The notes beneath the pieces are model-generated. The model worked only from the letters and a program-made list of their open reading frames with translations. It made no database searches and was not told the DNA's origin. Position numbers and translations under genes: made by a program. A DNA stretch of 36,964 nucleotides from contig CAKOGP040000857.1 of the NCBI GenBank assembly GCA_933822405.4, positions 2,322-39,285 on the forward strand, written 5' to 3'. This document shows, one piece after another, positions 1 through 10,410 of this stretch (within the stretch, counting starts at the first letter, position 1; the number at the start of each line of letters is the position of its first letter). This stretch comes from Cylindrotheca closterium (lineage: Eukaryota > Bacillariophyta > Bacillariophyceae > Bacillariales > Bacillariaceae).

Positions 1-1723
1 CAAGATATCCCAAAGTACTGCATTCAACACAGAATTGCCGTAGAAGTCGAATCGAGTTCTGTAAACAAGGGATTTTCCAAGGGAAAATCGTCGAACTCAC
101 TTTTGTGATTGAATCATCAATTCAAGCCAAACATTAATCAAATAGGAACAATTTCACTAAAAGTATACCTAGACACAGGAGAACTATTGTCGTGAAAGTG
201 TTGTACAATCGATTACGAATTTAGATTGCAGAGAGTTTGTTCTGAGCGCTAAAGGCACTCACATTTTGCTTTATTCTAACACAAAGAAATAAATGAGACC
301 AACTCACTCCATGGGAACAGGGTAGCTAATGTCAATATACAGGTGCTGTTAGCCACACATCGATTTTGTTGTAGTGGGTGATGACTACAGGTGCCTCAAA
401 ACTTACCACCATGGTGAAATCAAATCCATCTGCCTTTTTGGTAGATTTTCACTATTTAGAACCATCCGGCATGTAGTTTTTATTTGACATTTTGCTTCTT
501 TGATATCTTTAGAAGCGTACTCTGCAAAAAAAGCGGGATGCTCGATGTTTTCTTGATGTCAACAATTTGTTGCTTTGATTATTTGGTACAAAATCCACGA
601 AAATCTACGAAGGCGCGAAAAAAATGTGAAAGTACTTTGTTAGACCGATTGTGTGACGTGGCCCACTAGTTCTACGTATTCTACTTTTTGTTTCAGAATT
701 TTGATTTGGACTGGAGCGGCCTGAAATGGCAGGCTTGCTGGCAATGTCCTCAGAGATGTCGCGGAGGTTGTCTAGCGGAGATGACAGAGTTGACATGCCG
801 GTGACAAACTCTGCGCAATGCAAAGCTTGGGCTTCGTTGAAAACGAGCCTGCCAAAACATTCATTTCCATTTGTGGAGGCTCCGTCCAAATGGACAAACT
901 TCGTCAGACACCTTTGTCCAATGGACGAACTTTGTCGGACCGACGAAACCTCTATAATTTAAAAACTAGCCAATATTATTTCAAACCTATTGATCGGATG
1001 AATCCTACATCCAGCCAGTCGTCTGTTGCAATTTGTGTTGACGTCATTTGTTCCAAAGATCTACTGTAGCTGCACTCAATTGACGACCGTGGATCTCCCT
1101 ATCTAACTCCTTTATTGTCTGTAGAGTGCAATTTGGCCCGCCAAAGACATCTCTGGCAACTTCTGCATGCTGTGGACATGCCATATATCACCCACCTGCC
1201 ATGATTATTTTGCTTTGAGATCTGTATCATACACGTATCTGGTACCGGTATTTTGTGACCCCTTTTTTTGTCCTTGTGTGACACAGACATTAATTGTTTG
1301 ACCAGCTTGCGTCCAATTTTTTTGCTGCCCCGATTAAAAAAAATGCAGCATCCAGGTTGCGAGCTCTTCGTCCATTTTGTCGCCTTCGTCCATTTGGACA
1401 AAAATAGTCGACCATTTCCACAAAGGCTCAACGGTTCGGAAGCAGATGAAAAAGGGCACGCACGCCCAGTAAATTTGAGAACAAACAAGCGCCAGTTGGC
1501 CAAAGTAGGAAATAAATTAAAGACTATGCTATTCCCATCATTTTGTCCGAACGACATCCTCGAAAAGCTGCCTCGGCGCGACTTGGTCCAGTTACAGGCC
1601 GCTCCTGTACTTTCTCAGTTTTCACATCCACACCCACAAAGTATTAACAGAAAATACAAGTACAATAATAAACACCGCACGCACTTGAAACCATACCGCT
1701 AGCAGCATTGTTCAAATTTGAGG
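1..1723. other. gene-poor region, no supported gene
   Basis: I see no convincing coding region here. The open frames are short, mutually overlapping, lack domain-like composition and have no obvious splice partners. The stretch 880-960 and the stretch 1365-1420 both contain copies of a palindromic word of the form GTCCAWWTGGAC mixed with TTCGTC/GACGAA words, in opposite orientations. This suggests a degenerate inverted repeat flanking about 500 bp. The last few hundred bases presumably contain the promoter of the gene starting at 1724. Confidence 0.5.
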
Positions 1724-3037
1724 ATGTCTGCTTCTATTGAGCAAGAAATCGAGCAAGTAGGCAAAGCTATTGCAAGGGTGGAAAGAGAAATTGAGGAGAT
1801 CAACAAAATTCTCAAGAGCCCCACCATTTCGGATGACAACAAAGCTTACTATCAGCAAGAGGAAAGCCAGATTTGGCAAAAGAAAAGCCAGCTTTGGCAA
1901 AAGAAAGACAGGTTTCTTCAAGAGAAAGCCGATATTCGGCAAAAGAAGTTGTTGTTGATTGAACGCACTCCAGTGCCAAAAGCTGCATTTGATATGGCAA
2001 GGATGGCACAAGGTAAGCATGATAATCGTTTCACTACATTTTGTTTCATGTCTCTTCCCTCCGTTGATATTGTCCTTACCCACATAATGCATCTACTGCA
2101 ATGTTCTGCATCATTACCTTTTCAATTTCCAATTGGCTGCACAAGCTTTCCGCGTTGTACTGAGACAAGAACTGGCAAATCTCCGAGACAAAGATAACAC
2201 AGTTGCGTTCTCAAACGTGAATTCCACAGTATTTAATGAGGTCATGACACACTTGGACATTGAGCAAATCGCAGCACCATGGCAGAACAGGCCACCTTGT
2301 CCTCAGTGCGACACGATTTACCAATGGAGCGAGGACGAAGAAGATAGCTCAATGAATCGCAAGAGATATATGGCATATCTTAAGGGGCTGGGATTTCCGG
2401 ACTCAGTTAATATATTTGAAGCTTCAAAAGCAAAGGAGCTCTTGGAAACAGACTTGCTGCCTTCACCCGGGCCAAGAATGAAAGGAAACATTGACGTTGT
2501 TGTTCTTGCCGGCCACATTCCGAACATCTCAACTGCGAAACACAGTATTTTGATGGGTATTGAATTTAAAAAGGATAAAAACCAAGGACACAACAAAATA
2601 CAAAGGCAGGCTGTGCTGCAGCATTGTGCTGCGTCCAGATTGAACCACAAGACTGGAGTTCTAACACTAATGATTGCTGGCACTTTTATTGGTTTAAGCA
2701 AGAATCCAGGCATCTCATGAAACTCGAGGCATCACATTCGGAAGCAGTATACCTTATCAAGCATTTTCTGGATGATCCAAGTGAAAATGATTCTTTCCTG
2801 GAATCCTTCCTGACACGAGCACCATGGGATAGTATTATTGGCAGTGTTGAGAGCATCCAAGAAGAAAAGCGATTGGCCTTTGCTCGTTCTAATCTTGATT
2901 TTATGGATGAAGATGAGCGGCGAGATGAAATCTTCCGGATGATGCTGCAGAATCCCAATAATCGTTACCTGTCTCCCAAAATGGAAGTTGGTGATTGTTC
3001 TGGGGATGGGCCGCCAAAAGACATTACCCTTGGTTGA
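1724..3037 (+). CDS. coiled-coil protein with PD-(D/E)XK nuclease-like core, two exons, one frameshift
   Basis: Exon 1 is 1724-2012 and exon 2 starts at 2146. The intron 2013-2145 begins GTAAGC, ends CACAAG and is phase 1, and splicing restores one continuous frame (MARMAQ joined to AFRVV). Residues 1-90 are highly charged with QxxWQKK repeats and look like a coiled coil. A CPQC pair follows near residue 150. Next comes GNIDVVV (D about 213), then GIEFKK (E about 236, K about 238), then a Gln-rich helix QRQAVLQHC. This order (D, ExK, Q) is the PD-(D/E)XK restriction-endonuclease-like signature, also seen in Crinkler-type effector nucleases. At 2684-2687 (TTTT) the frame must slip by -1 to continue into an acidic C-terminal part ending at 3037; without the slip translation stops at 2720. 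The ATG at 1724 is the first one in frame. The nuclease assignment is inferred from motif order only. The gene may be a young pseudogene, or the assembly may have lost one T. Confidence 0.55.
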
Positions 3038-3397
3038 GAATGCGGGCACATTGTTTTATATGAAAAAGTCACTTTTTGGAATCTCTTGGAACTGGGTAGT
3101 TTGTGAGAAACAGGTGTGGCGTTAAAAAGGACACAACTTGAAGCCCTAAAACAAACACAAAAGTAATCAGGCATAAAAACTCTCATCAATGCTACTACAA
3201 TAAAACTAAATTTACAAAGTCTGCATCGCATCCCACCTTAGTTTGCCTTCTGCGCCCTGCCATGTCAAATATTGCAAAGGTGGACAAGGCTGCCAAAACT
3301 CATCTTTTCTTTACATATTCAGTACCTACGCTTTCCTCATGATCACCCTATTTCATCCAATTAGCATGCAGCAACACCCAAAATTCCATCATGTGAT
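3038..3397. other. convergent intergenic spacer
   Basis: This spacer lies between the 3' ends of the plus-strand nuclease-like gene and the minus-strand cyclophilin gene. It is AT-rich and has no credible open frame. It presumably holds both 3' UTRs. Confidence 0.5.
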
Positions 3398-5231
3398 TCA
3401 CCAAGAACTAAAGTTTCCAAACTGAGTATTTGTTTTGACTTTGTTCTCATTCATCTTACTAGGAGATGGTGCTGATGGAATAATGACATCAATGTCTGCT
3501 GATACCTCTTTTGATTGAATCATTGTTTGAGACAAGTATTTCCCAATCGTTGCAGTGCTATTTCTGCTCTCAATACTTCCGCCACGTCTATCCAAAGGCA
3601 AAGCAGTCTTGCCCAATGACCTGGCTTGCTTTTGGCGCTCTGCTTCCGTTCTTCCTTCTCTGAATCCTTGTAAGCGTGCAAACTCCTTGTCCTCCGCCTC
3701 CTTGGCAAGGTCTACCAGAACCACTGTTGTTAGAATCTTGATTGGATCAACAGGTCTGTCCTTCTTGTCCGTTGCAGCCTTCTCCATTTCTTTCAAGACT
3801 TTTTTGCCGTCTACAACTTGGCCAAAGACAGAATGCTTTCGGTCCAAATGCGGTGTTGCTTTGAAAGTAATCTTTTGGAAAATGAAGGAGCGTTTTGGAT
3901 GAATGAATAACAAGAATCGATTGAGCATCATCAAATTTTTGAATCCTTTCTTTTCATCACATCATTGCACTTACAAAAAACTGGCGCTTATTGGTATTGG
4001 GACCACCGTTAGCACTACTTAAGACTCCCCTTTGATCATGTTTCAAACGGTCGTCAAATTCATCAGCAAAAGTCCCACCCCAAAGACTCATGTCGTCCTT
4101 ATTTCCTTCCCCAGAGAGTCTTTGTCCTCCCTGGATCATGAAAGAAGAAATAGACCGGTGGAAAGCAGTCCCGTCGTATTTTTTGGCTTGGCATAAACCC
4201 AAAAAGTTGGAACACGTCCTATATGCGTTGGAGTCAAAGCAGCACCCCCCAAGCAACATTGTGAGCCTTGAACTCTGTCGAAAGTACTCCGTATGCAAAC
4301 AAATGGTACTACACATACATAGAATCCAAGTACAGGATTCACTAACCTTGGGGCAATATCACAATGCAATTCCAATAATAGATCCCCCATGCTTGTAATC
4401 ATGCGCACTTATCCCTTTTCCTTCTGCGCTCGCATCAATTGAAACTGAGCCTGCAAAACCTCTTCTTGTGTTGTTTCCCGTGTAGTATTTTCATTTTGAA
4501 CATCCATAGCGGTACTTGTAAAGGATCCAGAAGCCTTCCCAGACGTGTATTGCACATTGGTGATATCGTCGGAGAAGATTTTGAGTTTTTTCAATGCCTG
4601 ATCGCTACCACAATTATTTTCCGTGTCGTTGGACGTCGATCCAGGAGTCGGTCGCTTCTTTTTATCTTGTTTGAGCTTTTCCATGATGCGGGTTGCTGTG
4701 ACGGAGTGATGTACGTTCAATTGTTGCTTTTTTTGATCCAGCAATTGAGAGTTCTGTATGTGCCAAAATCCTCGAATATCACGCTGCTTCTGAATATCCT
4801 CGTTTTGTGGATCATTGAGAATTAGGACATCCCTCTTCGGAGAGAACTTCTTCCCCGTTCTCAAGTCATACCAATTTTTTGCCTCGACATATAGTTCCTT
4901 GTAGGCTTCAAAGGAATATACATATGCCTCGACGTTATTGTTCTTGCTGCTGGTTTGGTCAACAATTGCGACAATTTTAGTATGATTGGCAAAGAGTTTT
5001 GTCAAAACTGGACACTGCCTTCAATTCTCGTCGTCCTTATCCATACGAAGGGAAACGACATCCCCAGTTGTCAGCGGTTCTCCAGTGACAGGATCCTTCT
5101 TGTGTTTCATCACGAATTGCATAAGAGCGACACTATCAAATAAGATTCAATCCAGATCCAGATTGCAACTGAGCATTTTGCCTATGTTCTCGCCCAGATT
5201 GATATTACTTTTCCTTCTGTCGCTTTACCAT
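3398..5231 (-). pseudogene. PPIL2: PPIL2-type U-box/cyclophilin peptidyl-prolyl isomerase, with in-frame stops
   Basis: The exons on the minus strand are about 5231-4347, 4218-3975 and 3871-3398, with introns 4346-4219 and 3974-3872 (GT-AG). The product aligns from memory with eukaryotic PPIL2/CYC4. It has a U-box remnant (FDSVALMQFVMKHKKDPVTG, then QCPVL), a linker with SGKASGSFTSTAM, and the cyclophilin core GDLLLELHCD, YDGTAFHRSI (catalytic Arg), IQGG, ANGGPNTNKRQFF and LDRKHSVFGQVV. It ends in FGNFSSW, the typical PPIL2 C-terminus. PPIL2 acts in the nucleus with the spliceosome. Stops interrupt the reading: TAA at 4411-4409 where homologues have Tyr (KG-Y-VR), TGA at 5023-5021 just before RQCPVL, and TGA at 5149-5147. 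The N-terminal half of the U-box is missing or scrambled. An ATG at 5231 (MVKRQKEK, then TAA) resembles the PPIL2 start but is in another frame. The core is otherwise well conserved, so decay is recent or the sequence carries errors. Confidence 0.85.
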
Positions 5232-5288
5232 TGCGTCATATAATAAACTGAATGAGAAAGACGGTGTTATTATATTTGGAATTATGAA

Positions 5289-5330
5289 CCGATCGGGGGT
5301 CAGATATCCCCATATGGGGATATCCCCCCC
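5289..5330 (+). repeat. left terminal/subterminal inverted repeat
   Basis: It starts CCGATCGGGGGT and is followed by a near-perfect palindrome centred on CATATG. The terminal word recurs inverted at 7305-7313. Confidence 0.55.
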
Positions 5331-7274
5331 AAAATGCAACTTCAAGTAATCAGATGACTATGATAAAAGATGAATTAACCAACGCAGCTTTGAAGATATA
5401 TTCTCTTAGTTATCGGCTAGGTTGTCCTAGAATATTGTTGGCAATCATGATGACTCTGGCCGAAGCTGTGAAATTTTTTTTGACCAAAACGACCAAAATT
5501 CCATGCCTCGCCAAAAATCCGGCACGTCCGAGCGATGACCATTGGTCGTCAACAACAACCTCTGCAAGCTCCAAATCTGCACCAATACAACCCAACAGAG
5601 AACCAAACAAGTTGCCCAAATGGAGTGGTTGTGTGAAGATTGGATGAACAAGAAATTTCCAAAATGCCCATGCAAATCCAAAACTTGCTGCCAAACTTCG
5701 AAGCAACAATTCAAGCCAGCATTCGACGGCCAGAATGAGGCAACAATCAAACTGTGAGAGCTTCGAATCCCTTCTATATTGCCTATGAGCTGAGAACCAC
5801 TCGTTTTCCACGTTATCAGATGAGATTGTTGAGCTTTCAGCTCAAACACTACAACATTGTTGAGAAAACGTTTCCAGTACTTTATCCATGACAATTGTGA
5901 ATCCACTACAGGGTGTTGGATGCATTGAAAATTTACATGGATTAGTGATGAAATGTCCAAGAATGATCTATACTTTGGATTTGGTTGGTACATAATTCAT
6001 GAACTGGATTGATGAGTTGTGTGATGTGGACATTAAACGAAGATCTGTCTTGGTTCTTGAATGCAATGGGCAATCATTTGGCATTCCAGATTTGGAGGAG
6101 CTATGAAAGGGCTATGAGGTACCCATTTTCTCCAGAATTGACTAATTAGGATAGATGTTGATAGACTTTGAAGAGAATCTACAATAGAAAGCAAGGAACT
6201 GCCTATAAGTATGTTGTTGCTAAAACAAATTTGACCAAATAAGCATCAAGTCTTTGAGGATGAGCGGGCACCTGTCAAAATCCTGAAAACACTCACCAAT
6301 AGATTTCGCAAATGATAAATATCTACACAAGGACTTAGATGGGATGGACCTTTGACAGGAGCATCTTGTTGGATTGACTTCAACGCCCAACTCGCCAAAG
6401 CTGAAAGCCTGCAAGCCAGTACACATTATGACCGCAGATGTAGACTATACCCTTGGTAGAAAATGCAATAGCGCTTTAGGGTTGCAATAGATTCTAATAC
6501 AGTAGATAGACTGACTGTTGGCCCCACATACAATGATCAAATGGCTGAAGATGACCGTCTTAATATGAAGCGTCTGCTGTCTCCAACCGTCAGTTCCATA
6601 GACTGCTAGACTTGGACCCATCCTCGATATTGAATATTTCTACTAAGTTGATATCCCTATTCGTTGTCCCGGTACATTGTATGGCAAAGGTGCCTCAAAC
6701 CTCTTGGAGATGAAGCAACATCTGGCCGAGCACTATTAAAATCGGATTGTCTAAAAGCGGGAGCAATCGGCAGTAGTCCCAGATGATACCATCCTTCCAA
6801 CCCACTATCTTGGGAGACTAGTTATTCATGCTGAGCTGGGGAAGTGTGCCCTGTGCTTGAATCTGCATCAACCGCACAAAATATCAACTGTTTGTGTCGG
6901 ATGCAAATTGTCCCAAACGCCATACATTTCCATTCTGCTGCATAAAGGGGAGGAGCGGTAGGGTTTCATTTCCCAGTAAGAGCTCTAGGTACAGAAAAAT
7001 ATCCATAGTGAACTAAGAAACCAACCACATTGTCTCATTTGCAAGGAGTGCCAACAAGAGGCCCCTTGATGCTCGAGTTTGATTTGTTTGATATGACGAC
7101 ATCACTTTTGCAAAGTCAAAAATGGGTCCATCAGAAGCTCAAATCCCAAGATCAGCGTTGTCTAGGTTAAATTGGATAGTTGAGATCTAAGTTGTCGCTT
7201 CAGTTTGGTTGTGTAGGAAGGCCGCGGCTTGAACAAGGCGCTTTCGTCTTGACAAGTATGAAGTTATAATTATA

Positions 7275-7313
7275 ATATCCCCATATAGCGATATCCCCCC
7301 AACGCCCGATCGG
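7275..7313 (-). repeat. right terminal/subterminal inverted repeat
   Basis: Read on the minus strand it starts CCGATCGGGCG and contains GGGGGGATATCG and TATGGGGATAT, matching the left end of the element at 5289. Confidence 0.55.
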
Positions 7314-7320
7314 TTAAAAT

Positions 7321-8251
7321 ATATCCCTTAACGCTTTAGATGATATAATATATCGGATAAAAAAATTCCACACATTTCACGCAATAACTTCTGCCACGTA
7401 CAAATACACCTTTTACTGTCATAAATAAGTTTATTGCCAGTGAAATAAGGAACTCATCGGTATGCTACATGTTATATCTCAGCCCATCACAGAAACAAGG
7501 ATGAACCTCCAAAGTCGGACAGACCCATTTGCCCCAAAATCGACACCAACACAAAACTGTCTCGTCAGGTCATGAAGACGGCATATTCTTCCACCCTACC
7601 ATTTGCCATTGATATGTATTATCACAATGGCACTTCTCGGCCCTATCAGAAGGTGCAATAGGCATGAGAGAGGACAATGCGGCTCAATTTGGTGGTCTGT
7701 AATCCCGAATGTAAATAGTCATGCAAGACAAAGGCCAGCACCTTCAAGGGTGAAGGATAGTCATTCGAAAGTGATTCTAGTGTTGATTGCAGTGTGTAAC
7801 TGTATTTGCATGGCTGTCAATCCTGCAAAGTAGGCTGTTGGCAATTGCGTTGTGGCAGAGTTACATGGCCAACGCATTATGTGACAATATACCAAGAGGA
7901 GCACCAATGAAGACGTTTAGAATGATTGCCACATCTAAGCCATGGCTTCCTGAGCCTAGATTCAGTAGAAAACAGAAAAAGCACACTGTTGCTATCAGGA
8001 AAGGAAACAAGCAACTCCATGTGGCCGATTTCGCTTATCAGAAGGCTCTGGAGAAGCAAAATGGAGCTACAGCGACAACTATAAGCTTACTGTACACGTG
8101 TACTTGCTAGGAAGTATTCATATTTAGATTTGTCCCTTTGTAATGATCATTTTAATGCTTATTATTGTAGTAGTATGGTGTAAATAGTAGTGCGTAATTT
8201 TTTTAATATCCGATATAATATATCGGATAAAATTGAAGCGTTAAGGGATAT
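7321..8251. mobile_element. 931-bp inverted-repeat element abutting the previous one
   Basis: The 16-bp word ATATCCCTTAACGCTT at 7321-7336 recurs perfectly inverted at 8236-8251. Further inward both arms share TATATCGGATA and AAAAAATT, so the arms span about 50 bp (7321-7369 and 8196-8251). A TTAA sits 7 bp inside each end (7328-7331 and 8241-8244). The true transposon ends could therefore lie at those TTAAs, with the outer ATATCCC being older flank. The right arm itself contains the palindrome TATCCGATATA/TATATCGGATA. The interior holds short coding-like segments (for example 7787-8110 + and about 7573-7660 +) broken by stops, and I do not recognise them. This is probably a non-autonomous or decayed DNA transposon. 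Confidence 0.55.
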
Positions 8252-8571
8252 GTAGCATATTCTGAACTCTACCCAACCGACCGTATAAAGGTTTTGAAAG
8301 AAATGAAGAAGAAGAATTCCTTATTCCGGCGGCCCGAGCATGCAAGGACCACTGCACGTAAGAAGCTACAAGACTGGATGTGTCAGCGAGAAATGACCGA
8401 ATTGAGTGACTTGAACTCCACCAAAGGCACACAAATCAGTCCAACTTGGAACTTCAGCAAAACACATCCAGACCCCAGCAATAGGTAGAAAATTTTTAAC
8501 TGCTAGGGGGGAGAGAGTGATTTTTAGACAAGATTCTAAACCAGTTGAACCGAGGAGTGCCTCCACCTGCC
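8252..8571. other. spacer before retroelement ORF1
   Basis: A short basic open frame (8294-8488 +) is present but matches nothing I know. It may be the 5' untranslated part of the retroelement that follows, or a remnant of another element. Confidence 0.3.
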
Positions 8572-9780
8572 ATGACAAGTATACCCGAATTCCTCACACG
8601 TGTCTTCTTGCCAAACACCAAACGGACAGGCCGTGGTACTACTGTACCAGTAGAGACTGTACATTCCGACGCATCCAGCGCTGGAGCCAGCAGGGCCTCT
8701 AGCCGGTCTTGTCATTCTCATTTGACGAGAACAGCGTCAGCAGCGCCCATGTCACGCCCGGCGAAGTATCGCCAGATTCAAACTAGATCTGCTGAAATTG
8801 ATGGCGACGACGAGGAGCAAGATTTCAATTCCGACCATGATGCAACATTGCCAGATGGAGGACCCAACAAGAGCCCAAGAGGACCAACGCCGGACACAGA
8901 GCCAGAAGACACTGCACCAGAAGACACAGAGACAGAAGTCGAAGAGTCAGCAGAAGAAAAGGAAAGAGAGGTCCCACTCAATGCATGGGTCCATCTCACT
9001 CATGAACATTGTCGGGCCGTATGCAAAGGACCAATCTCCAATAGTAAGAAGGACCGGATTAGCTGTGGGAAACTCAAGACCAAGTGCCATCTGCACCGCG
9101 TCTTGAGAGAAGAAGGGCACCGGGCCAAACCTATGTGGTATGAGGGAATTGTCTCCACCAAGGACAAGAACACCAACACTGGGGAGTACATCGTCCACGG
9201 TCGACAGGATGGTTTCAGCCGATCTGAAGAGAGAATGGACGAGAGCCTCAACCGGGCAACAGGATTAGACGACAAGGAGTCTCCTTCTGAAGATGAAGAG
9301 GGACCCGAGGACACTGACCGCGAAGAGACAGACTTTGATGCAACAGATTTTGAAGCCAGTGAGGGGGAGACAGAAGGCCACCTCAACGAGGATCCCGAGG
9401 CCGATGCTCTCCAAGAGCTTAACCATAAGATCGCTCTGATGGAAAGAGAGACCCAACTGTTGAGGCTGAAGGCGGAACGTGCTAAACTAGAAGATGAGTT
9501 GCCCAAGAAGAAACCGGCCCGCAAAGGGAAGCAGGCCACTCCCAGCGAGAAGAAGGCTCAAGCAACAGCCCGCAAACAAACCCCAATCGCCAGAAAGAAG
9601 AAGTTGAGGATGAACAAGCCTCCTCCTAAACAAGTGTCAAAGAGGGCAACAACACTTCCAAATCCCCTTCTAAGCCAACTGCCGCCACCCCGAGAAAATT
9701 GGACCCAGAACTGTCAGCCACCACCACTACCATACCATCTGTCCATTCTTCACCAAGCGCAATGCTCCGGTTTGAGCTGA
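8572..9780 (+). pseudogene. retroelement ORF1-like (Gag-like) protein
   Basis: This is an open frame of about 402 residues from the ATG at 8572. The N-terminus is Ser/Arg-rich, the middle is very acidic with TEPEDTAPEDTETEVEES-type runs, and a heptad-like helix follows (LNHKIALMERETQLLRLKAE, near residues 290-310). The C-terminal third is strongly basic (KKKPARKGK, IARKKKLRMNK). The layout of acidic region, coiled coil and basic tail suits an RNA-binding ORF1/Gag protein of a retroelement. I see no zinc knuckle. The frame stops at 9780, just before RT motif B appears in another frame. The end of ORF1 and the start of RT therefore look fused by a deletion, and the last about 40 residues may be out of the native frame. 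Confidence 0.6.
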
Positions 9781-9885
9781 CATAGAGGGTCCTATCCTCC
9801 ATGTTTAATATGCTCTCGACAGCGACGCATTGGCAATTCAGAACGTACTTTCAAGCCGCCTTCTGTTATCCCCTCCCAAGGCTGT

Positions 9886-10408
9886 GGACAAGGTAATGGG
9901 GCAGGACCCCCTATATGGATCTCCGTGAGCTCCGTTCTCATTACCATGATGGAAGCGATGGGTTACGGCTTTGAGTTCCTCTCAGCACTGGAGTCACAGT
10001 TGGTCACAGCCCAATGCTTCTGCTTTGTTGACGACACCGACGTCATTGAGGCTGGCAATACAGTCCTTCACTCGGGTGAAGCCATATGTGCAGGACGCCG
10101 CCACTCTGTGGGCTGGGGGAATCCGAGCCACTGGAGGTGTGATGAACCCCGAGAAGTTCTTTTGGTGGCTCATCAATTTTGAGTGGGACTCCCGCACAGG
10201 CAAATGGAAATTTTGTGGGAAAAAAGCAGTCACCCCCAACTTTGAACTCCAAATTCAAGGTCTTTCAGGTGCTACTGAATCCCTGCGTCCCCTTGAACCA
10301 GATGACTTGGAACGCACTTTGAGAGTTATGCTTGCTCCCTTGGAAAACCTTAAGGCTCACAAGGTTCAGATGGTTGCTAAAGGCAAGGATTGGGCAGAAC
10401 AGCTTTGA
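9886..10408 (+). pseudogene. reverse transcriptase, C-terminal palm fragment
   Basis: The frame from 9886 reads GQGNGAGPPIW, the QG-containing RT motif B, then runs to about 10030 where CFCFVDDTDVIEAG carries the catalytic DD pair (motif C, FVDD). A one-base shift follows. The second frame (ends 10408) reads WAGGIRATGGVMNPEKFFWWLINFEW, and the GG...PEK...W pattern is shared by this diatom RT family. Motif A and the fingers are absent upstream because ORF1 ends about 100 bp earlier, so at least half of the RT domain has been deleted. The fragment is non-functional. Confidence 0.75.
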
Positions 10409-10410
10409 CC

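Larger units (their letters stand above)
5285..7317. mobile_element. decayed TIR DNA transposon with TTAA-like borders (piggyBac-like?)
   Basis: The word CCGATCGGG at 5289-5297 recurs inverted (CCCGATCGG) at 7305-7313. Both ends also carry a subterminal GATATCCCCATATGGGGATATC-like palindrome (5303-5324 and about 7275-7296). The flank is TGAA on the left and TTAA on the right, compatible with a TTAA duplication that lost one base. Inside, several frames give protein-like fragments broken by many stops. The best, at about 6817-6957 (+), reads GKCALCLNLHQ...STVCVGCK, a CxxC...CxxC pair placed near the element's end, as in the Cys-rich tail of piggyBac-type transposases. Another stretch around 5890-6110 (+) is also coding-like. 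No intact transposase remains. The element ends about 55 nt upstream of the PPIL2 pseudogene. The family assignment is tentative. Confidence 0.5.

Noticed and set aside
1268..1702. 144-codon plus-strand frame
   Set aside because: It has no domain, crosses the opposed GTCCAWWTGGAC repeats, and ends just before the well-supported gene start at 1724.
5410..5993. Minus-strand frames of 133 and 182 codons inside the first TIR element
   Set aside because: They overlap each other in different frames and have no domain pattern. The plus strand carries the better transposase-like fragments.
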